A stretch of DNA of 64,000 bases from Paraburkholderia haematera (GTDB lineage: Bacteria; Pseudomonadota; Gammaproteobacteria; Burkholderiales; Burkholderiaceae), in contig NZ_CAJNBK010000009.1 in NCBI RefSeq assembly GCF_905220975.1, forward strand, positions 124,001 through 188,000, in the 5' to 3' direction. Below are positions 51,307 through 61,400 of this stretch, one piece after another. The position numbers and the translations under genes are program-made. The notes below the pieces were generated by a model that saw only the letters and a list, made by a program, of their open reading frames with translations, ran no database searches and was not told the DNA's origin. Position 1 is the first letter of the stretch; each line of letters starts with the position of its first letter.

Positions 51307-51996
51307 GTGAATGCATCCCCTAACTCTGCAGACGATCTGGTCGCGAACCTCGATGAAAGTATTCTGCTCCCGCAACTCGGCTGCCCAGTAGGCGAAATCG
51401 GCGTGGCAGTCGGCGACATGCTGGGGCGCGCCAATCTGGCCGTCGTCGACGCGGCCTTTGATCTACTCGACCTGCACGCGCATGAGCGGATCCTCGAGAT
51501 CGGTCTGGGCAACGGCGGCCACATCGCATCTGTCTTGGACCGGGCTGCGGGACTCTTCGTCACCGGCGTCGATCTATCGCCGACCATGATCGCCGAGGCC
51601 CGCCGCTACAATGCAAACTTCGTCCGCGATGGTCGCGTCTGGCTCGAAACCGCTGACGTCATGTCCATGCCGTTCCCATCCGGTTCGTTCGATAAAGCCA
51701 TTGCGATCAACACTACGTATTTCTGGTCTGACCTGACCGCCGGTCTGAGGGAAACACACCGCACGCTGCGCTCCGGCGGCGCATTGGTGATTGCAGCCAT
51801 CACGCCCGAGGCAGCTGCAGAAATGCCGTTCGCCAAATACGGCTTCACCGTCGACAATGCGGCCACTCTGGAAGCCGCCTGCATGGCGGCAGGTTTCGGC
51901 CGGATAGGGATCACGCGTTACGTCGAGCCACTGCTTGATCCACCGCAAGAATTCGGCCCACGCGAGTTCTATCTGCTGTTGGCCTTCACCGGCTGA
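51307..51996 (+). CDS. Class I SAM-dependent methyltransferase
   Basis: This is a 229-residue protein. The SAM-binding motif I is ILEIGLGNGGHIASVLD, motif II VTGVDLSPTMIAEARR, then VWLETADVMSMPFPSGSFDKAIAINTTYFW and LRSGGALVIAAI, as in methyltransferase_11-type enzymes. The GTG at 51307 has GGAGG nine bases upstream; the upstream frame to 51277 lacks a site. Acceptor unknown. It is convergent with the sigma factor gene after a 38-bp gap. Confidence 0.88.
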   Translation: MNASPNSADDLVANLDESILLPQLGCPVGEIGVAVGDMLGRANLAVVDAAFDLLDLHAHERILEIGLGNGGHIASVLDRAAGLFVTGVDLSPTMIAEARRYNANFVRDGRVWLETADVMSMPFPSGSFDKAIAINTTYFWSDLTAGLRETHRTLRSGGALVIAAITPEAAAEMPFAKYGFTVDNAATLEAACMAAGFGRIGITRYVEPLLDPPQEFGPREFYLLLAFTG

Positions 51997-52034
51997 CGCG
52001 GTCTTAAACGGCTCAGACTCGATGCGCGTACGGT

Positions 52035-53312
52035 TCAATGCCCGACGCCGCGCGCGGCACGCTCAAGCAACAGCTCGCGCTCGCGCGCATTACGCGTCAT
52101 GGCGGCAGCGCGTTCGAATTCAGCGCGAGCCTCGTCCACGCGGCCGAGTTTTTCCAGCAGATCGCCCCGCACGCTCGGCAGCCAGTGATAGTTCACGAGC
52201 GCCGCATCGGCTGCAAGCGCATCGACAATGTCCAGACCGGCAGCCGGCCCGAACGCCATGCCGACTGCCACCGCGCGGTTCAACTCGACCACGGGCGAAG
52301 GCGCCACCTGCGCCAGCGCGTCGTACAACGCGACGATTTGCTCCCAATCGGTCTCTTCGGCACGGCGCGCGCGTGCATGACACGCGGCCAACGCGGCCTG
52401 CAACGCATACGGACCGCTCGCGCCGCCCAACGCGCGCGAGGTGGCGAGCGCGGCCAGCCCGCGGCGGATCAAGAGCGGGTCCCAGCGGCTGCGGTCCTGG
52501 TCGAGCAGCAGCACCGGCCTGCCCTCGGCATTGGTACGCGCGTGTGTGCGCGACGCCTGGATTTCCATCAACGCGACGAGGCCGTGCACTTCGCTTTCGT
52601 CCGGCGCGAGCCCGCTCAGCACGCGCCCCAGCCGCAGCGCTTCCTCGCACAATGCCGGACGCATCCAGTCGTCGCCGGCGGTGGCCGAATAGCCTTCGTT
52701 GAAAATCAGATAGATCACCTGCAGCACCGAGGCAAGCCGTGGCGCACGGGCATCCGCTTGCGGCACTTCGAACGGCACCTTGGCGGCGGACAACGTGCGT
52801 TTGGCCCGCACGATGCGCTGCGCGATGGTCGGCTCGGGCACGAGGAACGCGCGGGCGATTTCGTCCGTGGTGAGGCCGCCGAGCAGGCGCAGCGTCAGCG
52901 CGACGCGTGCGTCGGTGGACAACACCGGGTGGCACGCCGTGAACACCAGCCGCAGCAGGTCGTCGCCGATATCGTCGGCGCGTGCGGCATCGAGGGTATC
53001 GACGAAATCTGGCACGAGGTGCGCCTCCAATGCGTCGAGATCATGGCCCAACTCCTCGCGCTTGCGCGCATGCAGCGCTTCCTGGCGCAAGCGGTCGAGG
53101 GCCCGGTTCTTCGCAGTTGCCATCAGCCACGCTCCCGGATTGTCGGGCACGCCCGCGTCAGGCCAATGCTCAAGCGCCGCCACCAGCGCGTCCTGCGCGA
53201 GTTCTTCAGCAAGTCCCACGTCGCGCACGATCCGCGCGACGTGGGCGATGACCTTGGCGGATTCGATCCGCCAGACTGCCTCGATGGCACGATGGATGGC
53301 CGGCGTTGCCAC
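52035..53312 (-). CDS. ECF42-like RNA polymerase sigma factor with C-terminal extension
   Basis: This is a 425-residue protein. The sigma region 2 is ARIVRDVGLAEELAQDALVAALEHWPDAGVPDNPGAWLMATAKNRALDRLR, and region 4 is ALTLRLLGGLTTDEIARAFLVPEPTIAQRIVRAKRTL. A roughly 230-residue helical extension follows (DUF6596-like, VIYLIFNEGYSATAGDDWMRPALCEEALRLGR) and ends in TPR-like helices. This architecture and the nearby YciI/DGPF genes fit the ECF42 group, which works without a classical anti-sigma factor. The GTG at 53312 is 4 bp past the VOC gene stop, so translation is coupled. It is the last gene of the operon. Confidence 0.92.
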   Translation of the reverse strand: MATPAIHRAIEAVWRIESAKVIAHVARIVRDVGLAEELAQDALVAALEHWPDAGVPDNPGAWLMATAKNRALDRLRQEALHARKREELGHDLDALEAHLVPDFVDTLDAARADDIGDDLLRLVFTACHPVLSTDARVALTLRLLGGLTTDEIARAFLVPEPTIAQRIVRAKRTLSAAKVPFEVPQADARAPRLASVLQVIYLIFNEGYSATAGDDWMRPALCEEALRLGRVLSGLAPDESEVHGLVALMEIQASRTHARTNAEGRPVLLLDQDRSRWDPLLIRRGLAALATSRALGGASGPYALQAALAACHARARRAEETDWEQIVALYDALAQVAPSPVVELNRAVAVGMAFGPAAGLDIVDALAADAALVNYHWLPSVRGDLLEKLGRVDEARAEFERAAAMTRNARERELLLERAARGVGH

Positions 53313-53316
53313 GGGA

Positions 53317-53724
53317 TCAGCCCGCTGCCCTGGCGTTCGGGTCCATGTAGATCAGCTCCCAGATGTGTCCGTCGATATCTTCGAAGCCGTGCCCGTACAT
53401 GAAGCCGTAATCCTGCGGTGCGCGTGGCACCGTGCCGCCGGCGGCGAGCGCCTTCGCGACCAGCGCATCCACCTCGCCCCGGCTCTCGCATGAAAGGCCC
53501 AGCAATGCTTCGGTGTTTTCCTTCGGATTGCAAAGCGACTTGCGCGTAAAGGATTTGAACAGGTCCTTGACCAGCAGCATCGCGTAGAGGTTCTCGCCGA
53601 GGATCAGACACGCGGCCTGCTCGTTGGTGAATTGCGTATCGAAGCCGAAGCCGATCGCACCGAAGAAAGCCTTCGACCGTTCGAGGTCGTCGACGGCGAG
53701 GTTGACGTAGATCTGCTTATGCAT
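53317..53724 (-). CDS. VOC-family (glyoxalase-fold) protein
   Basis: This is a 135-residue protein with the VOC core QIYVNLAVDDLERSKAFFGAIGFGFDTQFTNEQAACLILGENLYAMLLVKDLFKSF and FMYGHGFEDIDGHIWELIYMDP, the closing metal-binding-type Glu strand. The start is ATG 53724 (MHKQIYVNL); the upstream frame to 53805 is not needed. It lies between the SRPBCC gene and the sigma factor gene on one transcript. Such proteins often accompany ECF42 sigma factors; the biochemical role is unknown. Confidence 0.9.
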   Translation of the reverse strand: MHKQIYVNLAVDDLERSKAFFGAIGFGFDTQFTNEQAACLILGENLYAMLLVKDLFKSFTRKSLCNPKENTEALLGLSCESRGEVDALVAKALAAGGTVPRAPQDYGFMYGHGFEDIDGHIWELIYMDPNARAAG

Positions 53725-53814
53725 GATGGAATCCGTTGATCCGGTTGTGTGCTCGCCTGCTTGCGCGGCGCATTGCGTCGCAGTGCGCCACGTTTGCACT
53801 GCCATCCAGCGTAT

Positions 53815-54342
53815 TCAGCTCGCCTCGGCAAGCGTTTTCAGATTGCTCAAGCCGTCTTCAAAGTCCTTGCCGACCATTCGATCCATGCTGACGAACACCT
53901 GCATCAGCTTCGACAGAAACGGCGCGGGCCCATGCATCGCCCAGGTGACCTGAGTCGCACCCGCCTCCGGCTTCAGTTCGAATTCAGCGATGTTATGCGC
54001 TTCGAACGGCTTCAGGAAATCGAGGTTCATGGTCACGCTCGACGGCGCCGCCGTATCGGCGATCTCCATCTGCCCCACGCCGATCTTTTCGCTTTGCCAT
54101 GCATAGCGCGCACCCTTGCCGCTCTCCGCGCCGCTATAAGTGCCTTGCGTCGCGGGATCTTTGCGCAGGAATGGATTCCAGCGATTAAATTGATGCAGGT
54201 CGTCGATCAACCCGTAGATCCGCTCAGGCGGCGCCTTGATAAGCACGCTGCGTTCAATGCGAAAGTTATCGGGCCGTGTCGCCGCATAGATGAGCAGCAG
54301 ACCCACCGCCGCGACGACGGCGATCAGAATGGTCTTGAGCAT
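53815..54342 (-). CDS. SRPBCC-family protein with N-terminal membrane anchor
   Basis: This is a 175-residue protein with one N-terminal hydrophobic helix (LKTILIAVVAAVGLLLIYAA) and a START/SRPBCC ligand-binding domain (IERSVLIKAPPERIYGLIDDLHQFNRWNPFLRKDP, GARYAWQSEKIGVGQMEI, TQVTWAMHGPAPFLSKLM). AAAGGATTC lies before the ATG at 54342. It belongs to the sigma factor operon. It probably binds a hydrophobic small molecule at the membrane; the ligand is unknown. Confidence 0.9.
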   Translation of the reverse strand: MLKTILIAVVAAVGLLLIYAATRPDNFRIERSVLIKAPPERIYGLIDDLHQFNRWNPFLRKDPATQGTYSGAESGKGARYAWQSEKIGVGQMEIADTAAPSSVTMNLDFLKPFEAHNIAEFELKPEAGATQVTWAMHGPAPFLSKLMQVFVSMDRMVGKDFEDGLSNLKTLAEAS

Positions 54343-54403
54343 GATGAATCCTTTCGGTGTGGCCGGATCGACGCCTCATTCGGCGCTCGGATCGGCGTTG
54401 CGA

Positions 54404-54817
54404 TCAAGGTTTGGCCGCGTCCATGTTTTTGAAGCGCTCCAGTTCCGGGCTCGGCTCGAAGTCCTCGAGTTCATAGAGCTGCCGGACTTCGATTTCGCCT
54501 TCGACGTGCTCGCCAAACGGCGCCGGAAACCGCCGCGCCCATTCCATGGCTTCTTCGCGGGAGCGAACCTGAATCAGCGTGTAGCCGGCGATCAGTTCCT
54601 TGGTTTCCGCGAACGGACCGTCGATGACCGTGCGCTCGCCGGCGCTGTAGTGGACGCGCCAGCCTTTCGAACTCGGTTGCAGCCCGGTTGCGTCGAGTAA
54701 CACGCCGGCCTTGGCCAGTTCTTCATGGTAGGTGCCCATCGCGGCCATCAGGGCTTCGTCCGGCGGGCCGCCGGCTTCACTGACGGCGCTCGCCTTCACT
54801 ATGATCATGAATCGCAT
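54404..54817 (-). CDS. YciI/DGPF-domain protein
   Basis: This is a 137-residue dimeric ferredoxin-like-fold protein of the YCII family. It opens MRFMIIVKAS and carries VIDGPFAETKELIAGYTLIQV, the DGPF box with the conserved Glu-Thr-Lys-Glu, then the closing helix REEAMEWARRFP. AAGGAG lies upstream of the ATG. DGPF proteins are the usual genetic partners of ECF42 sigma factors and are thought to help control them. It is the second of two related genes in this operon. Confidence 0.92.
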   Translation of the reverse strand: MRFMIIVKASAVSEAGGPPDEALMAAMGTYHEELAKAGVLLDATGLQPSSKGWRVHYSAGERTVIDGPFAETKELIAGYTLIQVRSREEAMEWARRFPAPFGEHVEGEIEVRQLYELEDFEPSPELERFKNMDAAKP

Positions 54818-54973
54818 TGCAATCGCTCCTTGGGTGGTGTGTGGTAAGTGACGAGCCGTTATCTCTTTGCCGGCTCCTTACTCACACGACGAGCGATGCG
54901 CGACCGGATCGACATCTTTGTCGCGGACTTAGGGAAAACCCCAGTCCATTTGCCGCGAATGCGGTGTCCCCGC

Positions 54974-55327
54974 TCAGATGAAACAAGGTCCGATTTTGCG
55001 GACTTCGACTGTGCACCACGAGGCTGCCGGGCAGGCTTGCGCGATCGCCACCGCTTCTTCACGGGTTTCACAATCGAGCAGGAAGAAACCGCCGACCATT
55101 TCCTTGGCTTCGGCAAACGGGCCGTCGAGCAGTTTGGGCTGACCGTCGCGCACCTGCACGCGCACGGCGTCACTGGAGGAAGTCAGCGATTCGACGGCGC
55201 GCAGCTTGCCGCGCTCTTTGAGGTCGGCGGCAAAGCGCACCATCTGGTCATAGACCTCACGCCCCGCCTGCTCGCCACGTTCTATGCGTTGATCCGGGGG
55301 TTCGACGATAAGCAGCATGTACGACAT
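54974..55327 (-). CDS. YciI/DGPF-domain protein
   Basis: This is a 117-residue protein of the same family as the gene at 54404-54817: MSYMLLIVEPPDQR at the start, LLDGPFAEAKEMVGGFFLLDC as DGPF box, and REEAVAIAQACP as the closing helix. The ATG at 55327 has GGAGACACC upstream, while the longer frame to 55390 has none. It is the first gene of the sigma factor operon. It differs clearly in sequence from its neighbour, so the duplication is old. Confidence 0.9.
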   Translation of the reverse strand: MSYMLLIVEPPDQRIERGEQAGREVYDQMVRFAADLKERGKLRAVESLTSSSDAVRVQVRDGQPKLLDGPFAEAKEMVGGFFLLDCETREEAVAIAQACPAASWCTVEVRKIGPCFI

Positions 55328-55562
55328 GGTGTCTCCGATTGATCGCGGCGTGAACGTGAACGCCAGGCCGGCGTACGACGGCAAAATCACGCTTACAGCG
55401 GGGTTGCGAAAGGCAGTCTAGCAAGCACGGATGACTCCAGCAAACCCGTTTCACCGCCCGGGCGCTGATGGACCGCAGGCCTTACGGACACTCGTAACGT
55501 CATACGGACGCGGCATGGGGATTGCTGCTGCGGTGGTATCGACACACATCCAAGGTGACATC

Positions 55563-55751
55563 ATGCGGAACCTATTTGGCCTGGGCATGATTGCAACGGG
55601 ACTGGCGCTGCTGACATTCACAGCCGGCTGCACTCTGGGCGGTGCGGCGGCAGGCGGCGTCATCGGCAACGAGGTGACCAATCACAGTACGTTGGGCACG
55701 GTCGGCGGCGCGGTAGCAGGCGGGATAATCGGACACGAGTTGGGCAAGTAA
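55563..55751 (+). CDS. Small glycine-zipper lipoprotein (OsmB-like)
   Basis: This is a 62-residue protein with the lipoprotein signal MRNLFGLGMIATGLALLTFTAGC (Cys23) and a glycine-zipper hairpin GGAAAGGVIGNEVTNHSTLGTVGGAVAGGIIGHELGK, typical of OsmB/SlyB-like outer membrane lipoproteins. The ATG at 55563 has AAGGTGA upstream. Such proteins are often induced by osmotic or envelope stress. It stands alone. Confidence 0.88.
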   Translation: MRNLFGLGMIATGLALLTFTAGCTLGGAAAGGVIGNEVTNHSTLGTVGGAVAGGIIGHELGK

Positions 55752-55973
55752 TTGAAGCGCTGAACAGCTTCTTCGCCGCGCGACACAAGACCGCCGCTTT
55801 GAAGTATTCTCCGAACGCGCTAAGGCCCGTCATGAATTTGCCGTTTATCCAATAATCGCAGTCGATAATCCGCGTTCATTCCGCCGGCACGGCGCGGCAC
55901 ACACAGTCAAACTCATCGGCATAATCTGCCGGCAAAAGAAACGAATCATATAAGCAGAGCATCGGGGAAATTC

Positions 55974-57935
55974 ATGCATCGATCGTTAGTGCGTACCGGC
56001 GTCGCGGCCGCCGTGGCCTTTGGCTTGATCCAACTCGGCGGTTGTGGCGGCGGCTCCTCCGGCTCGACGTCATCGAGCACGCCAACGGTCACGGCCACCT
56101 CGGTGGGCGGCACGGTCGCCACCGGCAGCGCCATGGTGGGCGCGAGCGTCACGCTGACCGACGCGACCGGCGCGCAAGCCACGGCAACCACCAACACTCA
56201 GGGCGCGTACACGATCTCGGTGGCGGGCATGACCGCGCCGTTCCTGATCGTCGCCACCGATGTCACCGGCGTCTCCGCCCCGCTCGTCTCAGTGCTCGCC
56301 AAACTGCCGAACGGTACGGCACCCGCTGTCGCCAACGTCACCACGCTGACCACCGCGATTGCCGCCATGCTGACGGCCTCGGGCAACCCGCTCGACCTCG
56401 CCTCGACCACGACGCTGGCCAAGGTGACGCTGCCGTCCGTGCAGATCGCCACCATCACGCTCGAGGCGATACTCACGAAAATCCTGGCGCAGAACGGCAT
56501 TCAGGCGGCGGGCTTCGATCCGATCGGCGTGGCCTTTACGCCGAATCACACCGGCGCCGACGCGGTGATCGACACGGTCTCGCTGGTATCGGCGGCCAGC
56601 GGCGGCTTGTTGCTGCTGTCGAATGCGGCGCCAGGGACCACCATCGCGCTGAACAACCAGACTGGCCAGACGCTCACGCTGCCTGCGCCTTCTGCGGCAG
56701 CGAACTATCTCGAGCCGCTGGCGGCCCTGCTGACTGCCTGCGCGGCGAACGGTACGCTCAACACGTCATGCTCGCCGGCAATCGACTCCGCCTACCTCGA
56801 AAGCGGATCCACCGATCTGGCCGTCGCCCACGGTCTGACCGATGCTGTCCTCAGTGGCGCGGTGTTCGGTTCGCCGAAGACACTCGCCTTCTTCACGCGT
56901 AACGGCAAGCAGTTCGCGTTCGTGCAGTTGCCGGTCACGCTCGCGAACGGCGCTGCAAGCGGCGTGCTCTACACCATCGCGCAACAACTTTCCACGCCCG
57001 TCACGCTCGCCAACGGCACGCAACTCGGCTGGGATCTGATCGGCAATCAGTCGCAATTCGCTGTTTCGATCATGTCGCAAATCCAGCGCCACACTTTCCT
57101 GGATACGAAGCTGAACGACGTGAACCGGTATGAGTCGGGTCTCAAGATCGCGATTCCGACCACGTCGAATCCGACGGTGTATTCAGCCTCCGTCACGGGA
57201 CCGGGGCTCGCCGCGCCAGTCTGGCTGATGCCGCGTAATGCGCTCGGCGTCAGTTCGCTGGGTCTGTCGGATCTGCCATTGAGCGCGGCGCCGGTTTCGC
57301 CGGCGACGACCAACAGCAATACGGAGCTGTACCGGTGGTCATGGCAATCGCTGTCGTCGACCGCGAACTTCACGCCGCCGGCCTCGAGCGGCTACTACGC
57401 GGCGCAACCGATCGACGCGAGCACCGTGCCGCTCTACGCGACCTACACAGTCACGTTCTACGACAAAAACGGCGCGCAGCTCGGCCAGTCGTCGATCATC
57501 AATCCGGGGAGTCCGTTGAACGCGGCGGCGGGCAGCACGGTCGCGTGGCCGACGCTGCTGCCGGGCTTCGCGACGCAGTTCCTCACGCCGAGCGGGTCGC
57601 TGTCCGGCGTGCAGTATGCGATGAGCGTGACGTGGTCGAGCGTCGTGACGGCGCCGAATCCCACCTATCCGGTAACGTCCGTGCAGATCCAGGCTTCCCC
57701 TGGAACGGGCGCAGGCTCGACGACTGAAATCGACGGCTTCTTTGGCGGCGCGCCGAACAACACCTCAGTGGGTCAGTATCAAACCACCGTTTTTGCGGGA
57801 CTCAACGCCTTGGGCGTGCAGACGTGTACGAATTGCCCGTTCCCGGCGTTGACGTCCGGCGGTTCGCGGCTCGTGCAGTTGGGTGGTGGGCAGAATGGGA
57901 CCCTGTACTACGATATGACGAAGTACAACGATTAA
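55974..57935 (+). CDS. Large secreted lipoprotein with a carboxypeptidase-regulatory-like beta domain
   Basis: This is a 653-residue protein. The signal peptide ends in QLGGC (Cys24), followed by a Ser/Thr/Gly-rich linker. A CnaB/carboxypeptidase-regulatory-like beta-sandwich follows at about residues 40-100 (GGTVATGSAMVGASVTLTDATGAQATATTNTQGAYTISVAG), then a long Ala/Thr/Leu-rich region and a beta-rich C-terminal half with few charged residues. A Cys pair (CTNC) lies near the end. No enzyme motif was recognised. Its size and lipidation suggest a surface or outer-membrane-anchored role. It is followed by a bidirectional hairpin and then the convergent cus operon. Confidence 0.8.
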   Translation: MHRSLVRTGVAAAVAFGLIQLGGCGGGSSGSTSSSTPTVTATSVGGTVATGSAMVGASVTLTDATGAQATATTNTQGAYTISVAGMTAPFLIVATDVTGVSAPLVSVLAKLPNGTAPAVANVTTLTTAIAAMLTASGNPLDLASTTTLAKVTLPSVQIATITLEAILTKILAQNGIQAAGFDPIGVAFTPNHTGADAVIDTVSLVSAASGGLLLLSNAAPGTTIALNNQTGQTLTLPAPSAAANYLEPLAALLTACAANGTLNTSCSPAIDSAYLESGSTDLAVAHGLTDAVLSGAVFGSPKTLAFFTRNGKQFAFVQLPVTLANGAASGVLYTIAQQLSTPVTLANGTQLGWDLIGNQSQFAVSIMSQIQRHTFLDTKLNDVNRYESGLKIAIPTTSNPTVYSASVTGPGLAAPVWLMPRNALGVSSLGLSDLPLSAAPVSPATTNSNTELYRWSWQSLSSTANFTPPASSGYYAAQPIDASTVPLYATYTVTFYDKNGAQLGQSSIINPGSPLNAAAGSTVAWPTLLPGFATQFLTPSGSLSGVQYAMSVTWSSVVTAPNPTYPVTSVQIQASPGTGAGSTTEIDGFFGGAPNNTSVGQYQTTVFAGLNALGVQTCTNCPFPALTSGGSRLVQLGGGQNGTLYYDMTKYND

Positions 57936-58014
57936 AAGCCGGATCAATCGGCGAATGATGCACAGCGAAATCGCGCGGTGCATCAAAACCTGCATATCGA
58001 CTCAACCGCAGCGC

Positions 58015-58055
58015 TGCAAACTCGCAGGCCAAAGTAACAAGCCCGCGAGTTTGCA
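58015..58055. terminator. Hairpin between the convergent lipoprotein and cusF genes
   Basis: TGCAAACTCGC (58015-58025) and GCGAGTTTGCA (58045-58055) form a perfect 11-bp stem with a 19-nt loop that can add three more pairs. It lies 80 bp past the lipoprotein stop and 12 bp past the cusF stop, suiting a two-way terminator, though strong T-runs are missing. Confidence 0.6.
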
Positions 58056-58066
58056 TCAACAACGCA

Positions 58067-58417
58067 TCACGACGCTTTTTCCAGTCTCACAATGGTCAGC
58101 GTGCCGTCAACGTCTTCAATGCGGACCTTGACCTTGTCGCCTTCGTGAATCTGCTTGACCATCGAGGCATCCTTCGCCTTGAAGGCCATCGTCATGGCGG
58201 GCATTCCAACGTTGCGCAGCGCGCCGTGTTTCAGCGTGATCATGCCGGAGGCCGGGTCGATCTTTCGCACCTCCGCATCCGTAAGCGCCGCATTCGACGA
58301 CGCCATTGAAGCCGCCGGCTTCATGGACATGTTCATCCCCGCCATGTCATCGCCCGCAAACGCGGGTGTCACAGCAACCGCGCCGAAAGCCGCGAATGCG
58401 ATCATCATTTTCTTCAT
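58067..58417 (-). CDS. cusF: CusF-type periplasmic copper/silver chaperone
   Basis: This is a 116-residue protein. The signal peptide MKKMMIAFAAFGAVAVTPAFA is followed by a Met-rich stretch (GDDMAGMNMSMKP) and the CusF OB-fold domain. The metal loop aligns His64 in LKHGAL, then Met72, Met75 and Met77 in VGMPAMTMAF. In E. coli CusF the ligands are His36, Met47 and Met49 with Trp44 over the metal; here the Trp position is Met72. The ATG has GGAGAG upstream and overlaps the cusA stop by 4 bp. It delivers Cu(I)/Ag(I) to the CusBA pump. Confidence 0.9.
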   Translation of the reverse strand: MKKMMIAFAAFGAVAVTPAFAGDDMAGMNMSMKPAASMASSNAALTDAEVRKIDPASGMITLKHGALRNVGMPAMTMAFKAKDASMVKQIHEGDKVKVRIEDVDGTLTIVRLEKAS

Positions 58418-61400
58418 TGAATCTCTCCAGTTTGAGTGGTGGGCACGGTTGTGCCGGAAGGTACTGCGTGAGGAAACCGCGCGTCGCGCAGACGCTTCGC
58501 GCGGCGGCGTTGCAGCAGGAACCACGCTGCGGGAATAACCAGCATCGACAGGATGGGGGCCGTGATCATCCCGCCGACCATCGGTGCAGCGATGCGCTGC
58601 ATGACTTCCGAGCCGGCGCCGTGTCCGACCATGATGGGTATGAGCCCCGCGAGCACAACGGCGACCGTCATCGCCTTGGGACGCACACGCTGCACGGCCC
58701 CCTCTCGAATCGCGTCGAGCAGCAGCGCTTCGGTTAGCGGCTCGCCCGCGTCGAGCCTGCGATTCAACGCGCCCTTGAGGTAAAGCAGCATCACCACACC
58801 GAATTCGGCGGCCACGCCCGCGAGCGCAATAAATCCCACGGCGGTCGCGACAGACACGGCATGCCCCAGCATCCAGATGAACCAGAAGCCGCCGACCAAC
58901 GCGAACGGCACCGTCGACATCAGCAGCAGAGCGTCAGCAACGGAGTTGAACGTCAGGAAGAGCAGCACGAAAATGACCACCAGCGTCACGGGAATAACGG
59001 TGCGCAACGTCGTCGCCGCCCGCTCCAGATATTCGAACTGACCGGACCACGCAATCGAATACCCCGCGGGAAGCGTGACCCGCTCAGCGACCGCGCGCTG
59101 CATGGCCTGCACGGCCGAATGCAGGTCCGTGTCGCGGATATCCACGTACACGTAACCGGCGAGTCGCGCGTTCTCGCTGCGAATCATCGGCGGGCCATCG
59201 GCAATCGTGATGTGCGCCACGTCGTCAAGCCGGATTTGCGCGCCACGGTCCGTCACGACCGGTAGCTCGCGCAGCTTCTCGAGCGAGTCGCGAATCTCGC
59301 GTGGATAGCGGATGTTGATCGGAAAGCGCTCCCGGCCGGCAATGACTTCTCCGACGTTTTCGCCGCCGACCGCCGTGGACACGATCGACTGGATGTCGGC
59401 AACCGCAAGGCCGTAGCGTGCCGCTGCCAGCCGGTCGATATCGACGTCGATGTATCTGCCGCCGTTCAACCGCTCGGCCAATGCCGACGTCACACCGGGC
59501 ACGGTCTTGACCGCCGCTTCGACCTGCGTGGCGACCTTGTCGATCTGCCCGAGGTCGGGGCCCGAAATCTTGACGCCGACCGGCGTCTTGATACCCGTCG
59601 ACAGCATGTCCAACCGATTGCGGATAGGCGGAACCCACACGTTCGAGAGCCCGGGCACTTTAACGGTGCGGTCCAGCTCGTCGACCAGCTTCTCCGGTGT
59701 CATGCCGGGCCGCCATTCCTTGCGCGGCTTGAACTGGATCGTGGTCTCGAACATCTCGAGCGGCGCGGGGTCGGTGGCCGTGTCGGCGCGGCCGGACTTG
59801 CCGAACACGGTCTGCACTTCCGGTACGGTCTTGATGAGCCGGTCGGTCTGCTGCAGCAATTCACTCGCTTTCTCCGCCGAGACGCCCGGCAGCGCCGTCG
59901 GCATATACAGCAGGTCGCCTTCATCGAGCGGCGGCATGAATTCGCCGCCGAGCTGCGAGAGCGGAATCGCCGACGCCGCGAGTGCAACAACCGCCAGGCC
60001 GATAGCGCGCCACGGACGACGCAGTGTCGCCTCAAGTAAGGGCCGGTAAAGCCTGATCAGCACGCGATTGATGGGGTTGGCGTTCTCGTGCGGAATGCGG
60101 CCGCGGATCAGCAAACCCATCAACACCGGCACCAATGTCACCGAGAGCCCCGCCGCCGCCGCGATCGTGTAGGTCTTCGTGAACGCCAAAGGAGAAAACA
60201 GCTTGCCTTCCTGGCCTTCGAGCGAGAACACCGGAATAAACGACAACGTGATGACGAGCAACGAGAAGAACAGCGCCGGCCCGACCTCGGCGGCCGACGT
60301 GCCAATGAGTTCCCAACGTTCAGCCGAAGTCATCGCCCTGCCGGGATGCTCATGCTCGAATGCCTCGAGATGTTTGTGCGCGTTCTCGATCATCACGATG
60401 GCCGCGTCGATCATCGCTCCGATAGCAATCGCAATGCCGCCAAGCGACATCAGATTCGCGTTGACGCCTTGATACCGCATCACGATAAAGGCAGCCAGCA
60501 CGCCCAGGGGCAGTGACAGGATGGCGACGAACGCACTGCGCAAATGGAATAGAAAGACCGCGCAAACGAGCCCGACGATGATGAATTCCTCGACGAGCAT
60601 GTCTTTCAGGTTGTCCACCGCGCGCTCGATAAGCTGTGAGCGGTCGTACGTCGTCACGACTTCGACGCCCGCGGGCAGCGAACGCTTCAGCTCGGCGAGT
60701 TTGGCCTTCACCGCCTCGATGGTCGTCAGCGCGTTCTTGCCCGAGCGCATCACGACAACGCCGCCCGCAACTTCTCCCTCGCCGTTCAGCTCTGCGATGC
60801 CGCGCCGCATCTCGGGTCCGATCTGAATGCGCGCGACGTCGCCGAGAAGCACAGGCGTACCGGCTTCGTTAGTACGCAGAACGATATGGCGGAAGTCGTC
60901 GAGCGTGCGCAGATAGCCGGACGAACGCACCATGTATTCGGACTCGGCCATCTCGACAACTGACCCGCCCGACTCCTGATTCGCCTTGCCCAATGCATCG
61001 GCAACCATCGCCTGCGTGATGCCGTACGCGCGCAGTTTGTCCGGGTCGAGAACGACCTGATACTGCCGCACCATGCCGCCAATGCTCGCAACCTCGGACA
61101 CGTCCGGTACTGATTTCAGCTCGAACTTCAGGAACCAGTCATTCAGGGCGCGAAGCTGTCCCAGGTCGTGCTGCCCACTTCTGTCGACGAGTGCATATTC
61201 GTAAACCCAGCCGACGCCGGTGGCATCGGGCCCGAGAGAAACCGTCGCGCCCGGCGGCAGCCTGCTCTGCACCTGGTTCAGATATTCGAGTACCCGGGAA
61301 CGCGCCCAGTACTGGTCGGTTTTGTCGTCGAACAGAACGTAGACGAACGCATCGCCGAATGACGAATACGCGCGAATGGTTTTGGCCCCCGGCACGCCGA

